Positions 8,706 through 18,029 of a DNA stretch of 64,000 nt are shown one piece after another (position 1 is the first letter of the stretch; every line of letters starts with the position of its first letter). A program made the position numbers and the translations under genes. This DNA comes from Betaproteobacteria bacterium UBA5216. Lineage in GTDB: Bacteria > Pseudomonadota > Gammaproteobacteria > Burkholderiales > SG8-41. The notes under the pieces are model-generated. The model did no database searches. It was not told where the DNA came from and saw nothing but the letters and a program-made list of their open reading frames with translations. The DNA is taken from NCBI GenBank assembly GCA_002412495.1, contig DHVE01000012.1, positions 33,984 to 97,983 of the forward strand, given 5' to 3'.

Positions 8706-11246
8706 ATGTTACACAAGAAAGTCCGCCCCCCGCGGCACGCGGCGGGCACTTGTATTGCCTTGCTCGCGATGCTCACATTCGCGGCCCGGGCTGCCGAGCT
8801 CACCCCCGGCGCCACCGTGCTGCCCAAGGTGGAAGTCATCGGCACCACCCCCCTGCCGGGTATCGGCATTGCGCGCGATCAAATGCCGAGTCCGGTCCAA
8901 TCAGCGACTGAAGCTGATTTGCGCCGCGGCAATTCCCTTGATCTGGCGGATTTTCTCAATCGCAACCTCGGCAGCGTTCACATCAATGACATTCAGGGCA
9001 ATGCTTTTCAGCCCGATGTAAATTATCGCGGCTTTACCGCCTCGCCGTTGCTTGGCACGCCGCAGGGGCTGTCGGTCTATCTCGATGGTGTGCGGCTAAA
9101 CCAGCCGTTCGGCGACGTGGTGAGCTGGGATCTGATTCCAAAATCCGCTATCGCATCGATCAACCTGATGCCGGGATCGAATCCCTTGTTCGGTCTCAAC
9201 ACGCTGGGCGGCGCGCTGTCGATACAAACCAAGGATGGCCGCAACCATCCCGGCGCGTCGCTGCAAGCCACGGTCGGCATGCATGCGCGCCGCGCCGCCG
9301 AGTTTGAATACGGCGGCAACAACCCAACGTTCGACTGGTTCGTCACTGGCAATGTCTTCAAGGAACACGGCTGGCGAGACGAGTCCCCCTCGCGCATCGG
9401 GCAACTATTCAGCAAGTTCGGCTGGCGTAACGCGGCAACCGATCTCAAACTGACGCTGGCGCACGCCGATAACCGGCTGCAAGGCAGCGGCTTGCAGGAA
9501 CAGCGCCTGCTCGCGCTGGATTACAAAAGCCTCTACACCAAACCGGACATCACCCACAACAAATCCACGCTGCTGAGTTTGGCGCTCAGCCACGGTATTA
9601 ACGACAATGTGGTGTTTTCCGGCAACGCGTACTACCGCAAGATACACACTAATACACTGAATGCGGACATCAATGAAGGTTCCCTCGATCAATCCGTCTA
9701 TCAACCCAACGCCGCCGAACGCGCCGCGCTGACGGCGGCGGGCTACAGCGGCTTTCCGCTGGCTGGTGAAAATGCCTCGAATACGCGCTTCCCGTTCTGG
9801 CGCTGCATCGCCAACGTGCTGCTGAAGGACGAACCCGGCGAAAAATGCAACGGCCTCATCAACCGCACCCGCACCACGCAGGACAACTACGGCTTGTCCG
9901 GACAACTCTCCGCGCTCGGCACGCTGGCGGGGCAGAAAAACCAGTTCACCGGCGGCGCGGCACTTGATGCAAGCCGCGTGGGGTTTAGGCAATCCACCCA
10001 GATCGGTTATGTGAATCCCGATCGCAGCATCACCGGCCTGAATGCTTTCGCCGATGGTGTCACCGGCGGCGTAGTAGATGGCGCGCCATTCGATAATCGT
10101 GTCGATCTGAATGGCCGCACGCACACCTGGAGTCTGTACGCCACCAACACACTGTCCATTCGGGACGTGTGGCACCTCACGGCTTCCGGGCGCTACAACC
10201 GCACCGTCGTCAAAAATAGCGACCACATTACACCGGGCGGTGGCCCCGGATCGCTCGACGGCAACCACACATTCAGCCGTTTCAACCCGGCCGCTGGCGT
10301 GAGTTTCACGCCGGGCAATGCGCTCAAGACGTATCTCGGCTACAGCGAAGGCAGCCGGGCGCCGAGTGCGGTCGAACTCGGCTGCGCCGACCCGAACAAC
10401 CCGTGCCGCCTTCCCAATTCGATGGCCGGTGATCCGCCGCTAAAACAAGTGGTTACCAAGACCTGGGAACTCGGTTTCCATGGCGCGCTCGCCCATGGCA
10501 TTCGCTGGAACGCCGGCGTGTTTCGAGCTGACAATCACGACGACATCCTGTTCGTCGCCGCGCCGGCCAACACCCAGTTCGGCTACTTCAAGAATGTCGC
10601 CAAGACGCGGCGCGAAGGACTAGAAGCCGGTATCAGCCAAAAAACCGGCGCACTGAATATTGGTGTGAACTACACGTGGCTGGACGCCACCTACCAGTCA
10701 CGTGAAACCATCAACGGCACGGGCAACAGCAGCAACGACACGGCATTGACAGGCGCCAAGGGGCTGGATGGCAATATTCAAATCCAACCCGGCAATCGTA
10801 TCCCGCTGATTCCGCGACACATGTTTAAAGCCCATGCCGATTATCAATTCACCGGCGCGTTATCCGCGGGCCTGAACCTGATCGCCGTGGGCAGCTCGTA
10901 TGCGCGCGGCAACGAGAACAATCTGCACACCCCTGACGGCGCCACCTATCTGGGTTCGGGAAAATCCGGCGGCTACGCCGTGATCAACTTCAATACACAG
11001 GTTCAGGTGGACAAACAATTGAAATTGTTCGGGCAGATCAACAACCTGCTGAACCGCCGCTATAACACCGCAGCGCAACTCGGCCCCACCGGATTTACCG
11101 CCAGCGGGAGTTTTATCGCACGGCCCCTGCCGGCGATCTCGGGCGACTTCCCGGTAGTGCAATCCACGTTTTACGCCCCCGGCGCGCCGCGCATGGTATG
11201 GGTGGGCGTGCGCTATCTCTTTGATGCGCCGAAGGCCGCGAACTGA
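8706..11246 (+). CDS. TonB-dependent outer-membrane receptor
   Basis: 846 residues. A signal peptide (about 1-29, ending AARAAE) is followed by a short TonB-box-like stretch (KVEVIGTTPL), a plug domain (about 55-170, with the typical NYRGFTASP, GLSVYLDGVR and GALSIQTKDG) and a beta-barrel to the C-terminal FDAPKAAN; the penultimate strand GVRYLF ends in the usual aromatic residue. These receptors import siderophores, cobalamin, sugars or other bulky ligands at the expense of proton-motive force transmitted by TonB. It is divergent from a two-component system that could regulate it. No ligand-specific motif was recognised. Confidence 0.9.
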   Translation: MLHKKVRPPRHAAGTCIALLAMLTFAARAAELTPGATVLPKVEVIGTTPLPGIGIARDQMPSPVQSATEADLRRGNSLDLADFLNRNLGSVHINDIQGNAFQPDVNYRGFTASPLLGTPQGLSVYLDGVRLNQPFGDVVSWDLIPKSAIASINLMPGSNPLFGLNTLGGALSIQTKDGRNHPGASLQATVGMHARRAAEFEYGGNNPTFDWFVTGNVFKEHGWRDESPSRIGQLFSKFGWRNAATDLKLTLAHADNRLQGSGLQEQRLLALDYKSLYTKPDITHNKSTLLSLALSHGINDNVVFSGNAYYRKIHTNTLNADINEGSLDQSVYQPNAAERAALTAAGYSGFPLAGENASNTRFPFWRCIANVLLKDEPGEKCNGLINRTRTTQDNYGLSGQLSALGTLAGQKNQFTGGAALDASRVGFRQSTQIGYVNPDRSITGLNAFADGVTGGVVDGAPFDNRVDLNGRTHTWSLYATNTLSIRDVWHLTASGRYNRTVVKNSDHITPGGGPGSLDGNHTFSRFNPAAGVSFTPGNALKTYLGYSEGSRAPSAVELGCADPNNPCRLPNSMAGDPPLKQVVTKTWELGFHGALAHGIRWNAGVFRADNHDDILFVAAPANTQFGYFKNVAKTRREGLEAGISQKTGALNIGVNYTWLDATYQSRETINGTGNSSNDTALTGAKGLDGNIQIQPGNRIPLIPRHMFKAHADYQFTGALSAGLNLIAVGSSYARGNENNLHTPDGATYLGSGKSGGYAVINFNTQVQVDKQLKLFGQINNLLNRRYNTAAQLGPTGFTASGSFIARPLPAISGDFPVVQSTFYAPGAPRMVWVGVRYLFDAPKAAN

Positions 11247-11262
11247 CGGCGAGTGTATTCCA

Positions 11263-11781
11263 TTACGCCTGAACCAGAGTCGTCACGCGCCGCCGGCCGC
11301 GCTCGCGCAGCGAACACTCCCGCAGGGTGTCGGCCAGCTTCTCCAGATCAGGAACACCGTATAGCATCACGGTTGCGAAGCTCGCGTCCGACGAGCGCAA
11401 ATGCAGCACGCAATGCCCCATCAACCGCATACCCAGCGGCTTGTGCAGATCAAAGTGGTCGATGCGGAACAGCTCGATGCTGTCTTTCAATTTCGACAGA
11501 ATGCCCCGCTCGATACGCACGCGCTGCGAGGTGATCTCGTAATTCGTGGCGATGCTTTTGAACCAATAGTACGCGAGCGCGATACCAAGCGTCAGCACCA
11601 CGATACCCCATTGCCATGCGCTGTAAATGATCACCGGGTGACCGGCGAACAACGTTTTTTCGACCTCGGCTTCGCGGGTCGCGGCGAACGCCACCAAGTC
11701 GGTGTTACAGAAGCGGCATTTGATGGCCACGGCCTTGATGGTCTCGCCGCAAACCGGGCAGACTTTGGTGTCATCGCTCAT
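11263..11781 (-). CDS. Zinc-ribbon plus bacterial PH-domain membrane protein
   Basis: 172 residues. The N-terminus has a zinc-ribbon pair CPVCGE and CRFCNT (Cys 8, 11, 23 and 26). Two adjacent hydrophobic stretches (about 48-68) form a membrane hairpin. They are followed by a YdbT/bPH2-like domain (about 75-150: YEITSQRVRIERGILSK). The architecture is common in small proteobacterial membrane proteins of unknown function. It converges on the TonB receptor with a 16-base gap, and its start is divergent from the following Bug gene. Confidence 0.75.
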   Translation of the reverse strand: MSDDTKVCPVCGETIKAVAIKCRFCNTDLVAFAATREAEVEKTLFAGHPVIIYSAWQWGIVVLTLGIALAYYWFKSIATNYEITSQRVRIERGILSKLKDSIELFRIDHFDLHKPLGMRLMGHCVLHLRSSDASFATVMLYGVPDLEKLADTLRECSLRERGRRRVTTLVQA

Positions 11782-11974
11782 GAGTCGGATTCATTCCTGT
11801 CAGAAAATTATCACCCCGCGCCCAGTCAAGGGCGGCCGCTTGCTCATTCCAGTATTCGAGGTTCGCGCTTGCCTGTCAACCATCCACGGACATCGGTGGG
11901 CATGGCCGCCTTTTTGCGGGTGTATGATCCCGCCACGATCCACGCGTTATACGTATCACGCACAACGCCCACGC

Positions 11975-12997
11975 ATGCCCAAGTCCCGAAAGACCGTGAT
12001 CCCGCGATCCTTGCTGCGCGACTGCCTGTTCGCAACACTCGCTACGGCTTTCGCGGCGCAGCAGGCAAACGGGCAAACCGCGCCGGGTCCGGCACAACCC
12101 TACCCCAGCCGTCCCATCCGCATTATCGTCCCGTTCACGCCGGGCGGCGGTTCGGACATGCTGGGCCGGCTGGCCGCGCAAAAACTCACGGAAGAACTCA
12201 AACAACAAACCGTGATTGAAAATCGCGCCGGCGCGGGTGGACGCATCGGCGCGGACGCCGTGGCCAAGTCGCCACCGGACGGCTACACGCTGCTGCTTAC
12301 GGGCAGCGGCGCCATTATCATGGCGCCCGCGCTCTACCGCGCCGTGCCGTACGACGTGGCACGCGACTTCGCGCCCATCACGCTGGTGGCGTCGAGCGCG
12401 CACGTGCTGGTGACGCACCCCAATGTGCCAGTGAAATCGGTCAAGGATTTGATCGCATTGAGCCGTGCACGGCCGGGGCAATTGAATTACGCGTCGGCCG
12501 GCACCGGCGCGCCGGGACATCTCGCGGGTGAATTGTTTGGCTCGATGGCGAAGTCTCGCCTCTCGCATGTGGCTTACCGGGGCACCGCGCCCGGCGTGCT
12601 TTCGGTGGTGATGGGCGAAACCGATCTGATGTTCAGCAACATGCTATCGGTGATGAGCGCGCTGCAATCGTCGCGGCTGCGCGCCATTGCCATCACCAGT
12701 CTTCAGCGTTGGGCGTCGTATCCGCAGTTGCCGACCTTTAACGAATCCGGCCTGCCGGGCTTTGAGGTCGTCACCCACTATGGTGTTCTCGCGCCGTCGG
12801 GCACGCCGTCCGGCATTATCACGCGGCTGAATCTCGCGCTGGTCAAGGGCTGGCAATCGGGTGACACGCACAAGCGCCTGGAAGCGGACGGCTCCGAACC
12901 GGTCACCAGCACGCCGCAGACATTTGCCACGTTGATACGCAGCGAAACCGAAAAGTGGACGCGCATCATCAAGGATGCAGGCATCACGCCGCAGTAA
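11975..12997 (+). CDS. Bug/TctC family solute-binding protein
   Basis: 340 residues. The signal peptide spans about 1-32 (basic MPKSRK start, then a hydrophobic core and NGQTA). Mature features are PYPSRPIRIIVPF, ligand loop TPGGGSDMLGR, ENRAGAGG and GYTLLL, all standard for the family. ATG 11975 is the first Met directly before a good signal sequence; no convincing ribosome-binding site is visible, and ATG 11924 is an alternative. A PIN-domain gene starts 14 bases after its stop. The ligand is unknown. Confidence 0.85.
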   Translation: MPKSRKTVIPRSLLRDCLFATLATAFAAQQANGQTAPGPAQPYPSRPIRIIVPFTPGGGSDMLGRLAAQKLTEELKQQTVIENRAGAGGRIGADAVAKSPPDGYTLLLTGSGAIIMAPALYRAVPYDVARDFAPITLVASSAHVLVTHPNVPVKSVKDLIALSRARPGQLNYASAGTGAPGHLAGELFGSMAKSRLSHVAYRGTAPGVLSVVMGETDLMFSNMLSVMSALQSSRLRAIAITSLQRWASYPQLPTFNESGLPGFEVVTHYGVLAPSGTPSGIITRLNLALVKGWQSGDTHKRLEADGSEPVTSTPQTFATLIRSETEKWTRIIKDAGITPQ

Positions 12998-13011
12998 CAC
13001 GGGCGCCAACA

Positions 13012-13476
13012 GTGATCCGCCCCGCAAGCAATCCCCTGCGCCTGGTGCTCGACACCAACGTCTGGCTCGACTGGCTGGTGTTTGCCGACGCGGGCATTGC
13101 GCCCATACGGGATGCCGTGGCGCGCGGCCGCGCCATCGTGTGGATCTCCGCCGCGTGCGAAACCGAACTGATACGCGTTCTGGGATACCCGTTGTCCGGG
13201 CGGGCGCTGGATGCCAATGCACAAGCCGTCGCGCTGGCGCAATGCCGCGCCATCGTACGCGACGTACAAGATGGCTTTGCCCCCCACGTCATCACCACTT
13301 TGCCACGCTGTGCCGACCCCGACGATCAGATGTTTCTGGAACTGGCACGCGACTGCGGCGCAGACGCGCTCATCACCAAAGACCGCGATCTGCTCTCGCT
13401 GGCAACACGTAATGTGACGCCATTGCCGTTTCGCATATGCACGCCACGCGAGTTCGCATCCGCTTTCATGAGTTAA
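13012..13476 (+). CDS. PIN-domain ribonuclease (COG1569-type putative toxin)
   Basis: 154 residues from a GTG start. The four acidic PIN positions are visible: D14 in LVLDTNVW, an E in CETELIRV near 48, a D in DPDDQMF near 103 and the D in TKDRDLL near 123. The length and the CTPREF ending match the COG1569 PIN family annotated as putative toxins. No antitoxin-like frame is adjacent: the gene sits 14 bases after a Bug gene. An orphan RNase, or a toxin whose antitoxin is elsewhere, are both possible. Start choice is moderate; upstream in-frame codons lie inside the Bug gene. Confidence 0.7.
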   Translation: MIRPASNPLRLVLDTNVWLDWLVFADAGIAPIRDAVARGRAIVWISAACETELIRVLGYPLSGRALDANAQAVALAQCRAIVRDVQDGFAPHVITTLPRCADPDDQMFLELARDCGADALITKDRDLLSLATRNVTPLPFRICTPREFASAFMS

Positions 13477-13543
13477 ACTCGTTGCAGGCATTGCGATATG
13501 AATAACAAAATAATTATTTAAAACAATTGCTTACAAAATACTC

Positions 13544-14227
13544 ATGTCCCAAATTAAAGTCATGGCCACCGCCGCGTTCAAGGAGGCCTACCTCGTACTG
13601 GTACCGCAATTCGAACACGCCACCGGCCACCAGATCGTGACGACCTGGGCCACCACGGCAGATATCGTCAGCCGCGTAAAAGCGGGCGAAACCACCGACC
13701 TCGCCGTGATGTCGGGCAATGCGATCGATGAATTAATCACTGCGGGAAAATTTGCCCAAGGCAGCCGCGTTGACGTGGCGAGTTCGTGGGTGGCGATGGC
13801 GGTGCAGCAAGGCGCGCCCAAGCCCGACATCCGCACCGCCGAAGCCTTCAAGCAAGCGATGCTCGATGCGAAGTCCATCGCGTATTCCGGCGGGCCGAGC
13901 GGCGTGTATCTGATCGGCTTGTTTCAGCGCATGGGTATTTCCGCTCGGTTGGCGCCCAAGGTAAAGCAGATCAAGGGCGAACCCGTCGGCGCCAGTGTCG
14001 CGCGCGGCGATATCGAAATCGGCTTCCAGCAAATGAGCGAGCTGATGCCCGTGCCCGGTATTGATATCGTCGGCGGCTTGCCCAAAGAGATCGAAGAAAT
14101 TACCCACTTCGCCACCGGCCGGCATGTCAGCTCGCCAGTGGCCGGCGCCGCGGATGCATTAACCGCGTTTTTTAGAGCGCCTGCCGCGCATGAACTGATA
14201 CGCGCCAAGGGGATGAATCCCGCGTGA
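13544..14227 (+). CDS. ModA-like substrate-binding protein lacking a signal peptide
   Basis: 227 residues. It has the type-2 periplasmic binding fold of molybdate/tungstate-binding ModA proteins (opening IKVMATAAFKEAYLVLVPQFE, then TTDLAVMSGNAIDEL and YSGGPSGVYL). The typical ModA N-terminal SGS anion motif is replaced by ATAA, so molybdate is not assured. The protein starts directly at the first strand with no hydrophobic leader, and the upstream sequence is AT-rich without an in-frame extension. A cytoplasmic location is therefore suggested. An AT-rich region of 67 bases precedes it. The next gene encodes an NHL-repeat protein 26 bases later. Confidence 0.75.
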   Translation: MSQIKVMATAAFKEAYLVLVPQFEHATGHQIVTTWATTADIVSRVKAGETTDLAVMSGNAIDELITAGKFAQGSRVDVASSWVAMAVQQGAPKPDIRTAEAFKQAMLDAKSIAYSGGPSGVYLIGLFQRMGISARLAPKVKQIKGEPVGASVARGDIEIGFQQMSELMPVPGIDIVGGLPKEIEEITHFATGRHVSSPVAGAADALTAFFRAPAAHELIRAKGMNPA

Positions 14228-14253
14228 ACCATCGACGAAACAAGGAGCCCGCC

Positions 14254-15348
14254 ATGACAATCAAAACACTCGCACGCGCACTATTGGTCGCCGCCATGGC
14301 GATAGGCAACGGCGCCCTCGCCGCCGATGCGCCCAAATTCGAAGTCGAAGCCGCATGGCCGAAAATGCCGGAAAAATGGAAATTCGGCGACGTCTCCAGC
14401 ATTGCCATCGACGCACAGGACAACGTGTGGGTGCTGCATCGTCCGCGCACACTGCAGGGCGATCAGGCCAAACTGGCGGCGCCGGCGATCATGATTTTCG
14501 ACAGCGCGGGTCATTATCTGCGCAGCTGGGGCGGCCCCGCGGGAGCCGACAAGGGTTTCGAATGGCCCGAACGCGAACACGGCATCCACATCGATTACAA
14601 GGGCTTCGTGTGGGTGGGCGGCAACAACTGCCCCGCGCGCGCCCTGCCCGGCCTCAAACCCGTGGGTGACGATCAGCTCATCAAATTCACGCAGGATGGT
14701 AAATTTGTCATGCAGATCGGCAAGGCCACGCAGAGCAAAGGCAACGCGGATACACTGAACCTGCAGCAACCCGCCGACGTGTGGGTGCATCGCAAAACCA
14801 ACGAGTTGTTCGTCGCCGACGGCTACGGCAATCACCGTGTCGCCGTGTTCGACGCCGACACCGGCAAATTCAAGCGCATGTGGGGGGCTTTCGGCAACAA
14901 GCCGCTGGACAATTTCGCGTGTCCGCCGCCGAGCCTCAAAGCCGTACCCGACGGCCCTGGCCCGGATCAATTCAGCATCGTGCATGCGATCCGCGTGGCG
15001 GAGGACGGCACGGTGTACGTAGCCGACCGCGAAAACCGCCGCGTGCAGATGTTCACCAGCGAAGGCAAGTTTCTCAAGCAATATATCCGACACAACGCGC
15101 CATTCGCGCGTAACGTGGCGCTGTCGCACGACCCGGAGCAACGCTACCTCTACGTAGGCGGTGGCATCGACATCGTGATTCTCGATCGAAAAACGCTGGA
15201 ACTCGTGGATGTCATCGGCGGCGGTGGATTGCGCGGCGGCGGCCATCAGATCGCCACCGATTCCAAAGGCAATATCTACGTCGCGCAAACCAATCGCGGC
15301 ATGCAGAAACTGGTTTACAAAGGCATGGCGCCGGTGACGAACAAATAA
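14254..15348 (+). CDS. Exported NHL-repeat beta-propeller protein
   Basis: 364 residues. A signal peptide ends near residue 24 (GALAADAPK). NHL-type blades follow, seen as repeated hydrophobic-D..G.(I/V)YVAD/W(V) patterns: AIDAQDNVWVLHR, HIDYKGFVWVGGNN, LFVADGYGNHRVAVFDADTG, TVYVADRENRRVQMF and NIYVAQTNRG. The fold resembles the peptidyl-alpha-hydroxyglycine lyase / NHL family, whose bacterial members are mostly uncharacterised. ATG 14254 has AAGGAG 6 bases upstream. It lies between a ModA-like gene and a Bug gene with short gaps (26 and 9 bases), so all three are probably one operon. Confidence 0.8.
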   Translation: MTIKTLARALLVAAMAIGNGALAADAPKFEVEAAWPKMPEKWKFGDVSSIAIDAQDNVWVLHRPRTLQGDQAKLAAPAIMIFDSAGHYLRSWGGPAGADKGFEWPEREHGIHIDYKGFVWVGGNNCPARALPGLKPVGDDQLIKFTQDGKFVMQIGKATQSKGNADTLNLQQPADVWVHRKTNELFVADGYGNHRVAVFDADTGKFKRMWGAFGNKPLDNFACPPPSLKAVPDGPGPDQFSIVHAIRVAEDGTVYVADRENRRVQMFTSEGKFLKQYIRHNAPFARNVALSHDPEQRYLYVGGGIDIVILDRKTLELVDVIGGGGLRGGGHQIATDSKGNIYVAQTNRGMQKLVYKGMAPVTNK

Positions 15349-15357
15349 ACCCGACCG

Positions 15358-16317
15358 ATGAAACCTTTAATTCGCCGAATAGTGGGCGCGTGTGGCATCG
15401 CTTGTTGCACCATCGTCAACGCCCAAACCACCTATCCCACAAAACCCATACGCTTCATCGCCATGGGCGTGGGCTTCCCCGAAAACACCGCGCGCGTGGT
15501 GGGCAACGAAATCACTGCCATGGCCAAGCAGCCTATCGTGGTTGAGCCCCGCCCCGGCGCCAACGGCATACTCGCCGCCGAGTTTGTCGCCAAGGCGCCG
15601 CCGGACGGCTATACGCTGTTGGTCGGCACCAATTCCACGCACGCCGCGAACCCCAGCCTGTACAAAAAATTGCCGTACGACTTTGTTAAGGATTTCGCGC
15701 CCGTCAGTGGACTTTCCAGCGGCATGCAGGCGCTCGCGGTCAATCCGCGCGTGCCGGTGAAAACCGTCGCCGAACTTACCGCGCTCGCGCGCAGGGCGCC
15801 GGGCAATCTGACCTTTGGCGCCGCCAGTTCTTCGTCGCACGTCGGCGTTGAGTTCTACAAAATGCTCACCGGCGTCAAAATTACCAACGTGCCGTACAAA
15901 ACCATACCGCAGGCCGCCACCGACCTGATCGCCGGCCGCATCGACCTGATGATCCTCAACCTCGGTGCCGCCGTGCCGCAGGTTCAGGCCGGCAAGCTGC
16001 GCGCGCTGGCCGTCACCGGCGCCAAACGCTGGCCGTCGCTCCCCGATGTGCCCACCATGCGCGAGGCCGGTGTTGCAAACTACGAATGGACCTTCTGGAA
16101 CGCCGCCTGGCTACCCGCCAACACACCGCCGGAGATCGTCTCGCGCATGAACGAATGGATCGTCACGGCGCTCGATCGCCCCAAGGTCAAAGAGTATTTA
16201 TTCAACGCCGGCAGCAGCGCCTTCGCCACCTCGCCCGATGAACTGATGAGATTCCAGATCGCCGAACACGACAAATGGCGCAAGGTAATCGTAGCGGCGG
16301 GTGTGCAGGCGGAGTAA
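15358..16317 (+). CDS. Bug/TctC family solute-binding protein with altered ligand loop
   Basis: 319 residues, signal peptide to about residue 22 (CTIVNAQTT). The fold markers PTKPIRFI, EPRPGANGILAAEFVAKA and GYTLLVGTN are present. The usual PGG..D loop is replaced by GVGFPENTAR, so the carboxylate-binding loop differs from its paralogues and the ligand may differ as well. It begins 9 bases after the NHL-repeat gene. The gene ends before a GC-rich hairpin. Confidence 0.85.
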   Translation: MKPLIRRIVGACGIACCTIVNAQTTYPTKPIRFIAMGVGFPENTARVVGNEITAMAKQPIVVEPRPGANGILAAEFVAKAPPDGYTLLVGTNSTHAANPSLYKKLPYDFVKDFAPVSGLSSGMQALAVNPRVPVKTVAELTALARRAPGNLTFGAASSSSHVGVEFYKMLTGVKITNVPYKTIPQAATDLIAGRIDLMILNLGAAVPQVQAGKLRALAVTGAKRWPSLPDVPTMREAGVANYEWTFWNAAWLPANTPPEIVSRMNEWIVTALDRPKVKEYLFNAGSSAFATSPDELMRFQIAEHDKWRKVIVAAGVQAE

Positions 16318-16371
16318 GTCGCTGGCTTCGCGTAACGCGCTTTGTTTTGCGCAAGCGACCATGGAATCATG

Positions 16372-16397
16372 GGCGGCGCGCGGTTGCACGCGCCGCC
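16372..16397. terminator. GC-rich hairpin between convergent genes
   Basis: A perfect 9-bp stem, GGCGGCGCG pairing with CGCGCCGCC around an 8-base loop, lies between the stop of the Bug gene (16317) and the stop of the cytochrome P460 gene (16431). The position suits a bidirectional transcription stop. There is no clear T-run, so it is not a textbook intrinsic terminator. Confidence 0.5.
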
Positions 16398-16430
16398 AGA
16401 CAGTATCACTTCCGCTTTTACAACTTGCCG

Positions 16431-16925
16431 TTAAGGCAGTTTGACGGGGTGTGTGAAGACCCAATCCCGATCCTTGACCGGGGTGTGACAGCCTATGCAT
16501 TCCTGCACAAAACTTGCGTCTTTTCCATACGGCTTCTGTTCTGCGCCGAGCCAGCGAGCGTAACCCCAGCCACCGGTATCCTTGAAACGCTTGCTATCCT
16601 TTATCATGAATTCGGCGTGCACAAATGCCACCGGTTCAGTGGCCGTCGGAAACCGGTCATGCTTGTCCCCCTTGAATACGGTCTTTCCGATTATTGCGCC
16701 ATCCGGCCAGGGGTTGGTTTTACCTTCGCGCGCGGCCTTGATAGCCACATCGTTACCAAGCACGGCACGCAAGGTGCCATTATCGCTGCGATGGTGAACG
16801 GACAACACGCGCCAGTCCTTATAGCCTTCAGGCAGGGTGATCCCGTTGGGCGCGGGATCAGCACCCAATGCCGTAGCAGCCGCCAGTCCCAAGCCCGCCA
16901 AACCCATTTTGATCAATCCGTGCAT
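16431..16925 (-). CDS. Cytochrome P460-family haem protein
   Basis: 164 residues with a signal peptide to about residue 22 (TALGADPAP). The middle part (YKDWRVLSVHHR, then LRAVLGNDVA, TVFKGDKHD) matches the cytochrome P460 / c'-beta fold. A single haem-binding CIGCH lies near residue 143-147. Relatives oxidise hydroxylamine or bind NO with a Lys-crosslinked haem; whether the crosslinking Lys is present cannot be judged without alignment. The gene stands alone, convergent with a Bug gene. Periplasmic. Confidence 0.75.
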   Translation of the reverse strand: MHGLIKMGLAGLGLAAATALGADPAPNGITLPEGYKDWRVLSVHHRSDNGTLRAVLGNDVAIKAAREGKTNPWPDGAIIGKTVFKGDKHDRFPTATEPVAFVHAEFMIKDSKRFKDTGGWGYARWLGAEQKPYGKDASFVQECIGCHTPVKDRDWVFTHPVKLP

Positions 16926-17043
16926 TTTATTTTCTCCAGATAGTGATGTTCATTATTGTCAAAAAGAAACCTGGTCACGCGTGCCACCAGACGTAACAGC
17001 AATTATGCACAAAATATTCCAGTTACCACGATGGCAAACATCA

Positions 17044-18027
17044 CTACTCCGCCTTAATCCCCGCCGCTTTAACCACCTGCGCCCATTTGATCAAATCGGC
17101 CTTGATGGCGGCGGCGTATTCCTCCGGCAAATTGCCGGCAGGTTCAGTGCCTGCCGCGGTGAGGCGTTCACGGATGTCCGGCAGCTTCAGGATACGCAGC
17201 AATTCACCGCTCAGGCGGGCGACGATTTCCTTCGGCGTATTCGCCGGCAGCGCAAGGCCAAACGCGGAGTTGTAATCGTAGCCCGCCACACCGGCCTCCT
17301 GCATCGTGGGTATATCGGGCACCGTTGGCGAGCGGCGCGAACTGGTGACCGCCAGCCCGCGCACACGCGGCGGCGCGAGGTAAGGCTTGGCCGATGGCAG
17401 CGCCACGAACATCATCGTGACGTGTCCGCCGATAAGATCCGTCACCGCCGGCGCATTGCCTTTGTACGGCACTTGCACCACGTCAAGTCCGCTGACTTTC
17501 AGACGCAGCAGTTCCATCGTCATATGCCCCACACCGCCGGTACCCGAGGTGGCATAGGTTAATTGGCCCGGCCGCGCACGGATCAGGCGTATGAGCTCTT
17601 GAACGTTGCGCGCCGGCAGCGAGGGATGCACCAGCAGTATGTTTTGCACCGAGGCCATGGTGCCCAGCGGCGTAAAATCCTTGACCGGATCGTACGGCAG
17701 TTTTTGCAGGCCCGCGCTCATGGTAAAACTGCTGGTGAGAAGACCAATGGTATGACCGTCCGGCGCGGATTTCGCGAGCATGTCGGTGCCCACGACACCG
17801 GCCGCGCCGCCACGATTCTCAACCACCACCGGTTGGCCCAGCGCCTCGCCGAGTTTTTGGCCGACCGTGCGCGCAACGATGTCCGTGCCCGCGCCCGCCG
17901 GAAACGGCACGATCAGGCGAATGGGGCGCGAGGGATAAGTCGTTTGCCCAACCGCGGGTGACGCTGCCTGCACAGCAATGACAGCTGCGAGCGCACAGCC
18001 AAGAGGGATAGCACGCAAGGTCATCAT
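17044..18027 (-). CDS. Bug/TctC family solute-binding protein
   Basis: 327 residues. A signal peptide (about 1-27, ending AVGQTTY) is followed by YPSRPIRLIVPF, ligand loop PAGAGTDIVAR and VVENRGGAAGVVG. The late HMTMELLRLKVSGLDVVQVPYKGNAP segment is canonical. It starts 2 bases after the SDR gene stop (18030) on the same strand, so translation from a common mRNA is near certain. The SDR and the DapA-type gene upstream suggest a cassette that imports and processes a small oxo- or hydroxy-acid (inference). Confidence 0.9.
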   Translation of the reverse strand: MMTLRAIPLGCALAAVIAVQAASPAVGQTTYPSRPIRLIVPFPAGAGTDIVARTVGQKLGEALGQPVVVENRGGAAGVVGTDMLAKSAPDGHTIGLLTSSFTMSAGLQKLPYDPVKDFTPLGTMASVQNILLVHPSLPARNVQELIRLIRARPGQLTYATSGTGGVGHMTMELLRLKVSGLDVVQVPYKGNAPAVTDLIGGHVTMMFVALPSAKPYLAPPRVRGLAVTSSRRSPTVPDIPTMQEAGVAGYDYNSAFGLALPANTPKEIVARLSGELLRILKLPDIRERLTAAGTEPAGNLPEEYAAAIKADLIKWAQVVKAAGIKAE

Positions 18028-18029
18028 TC

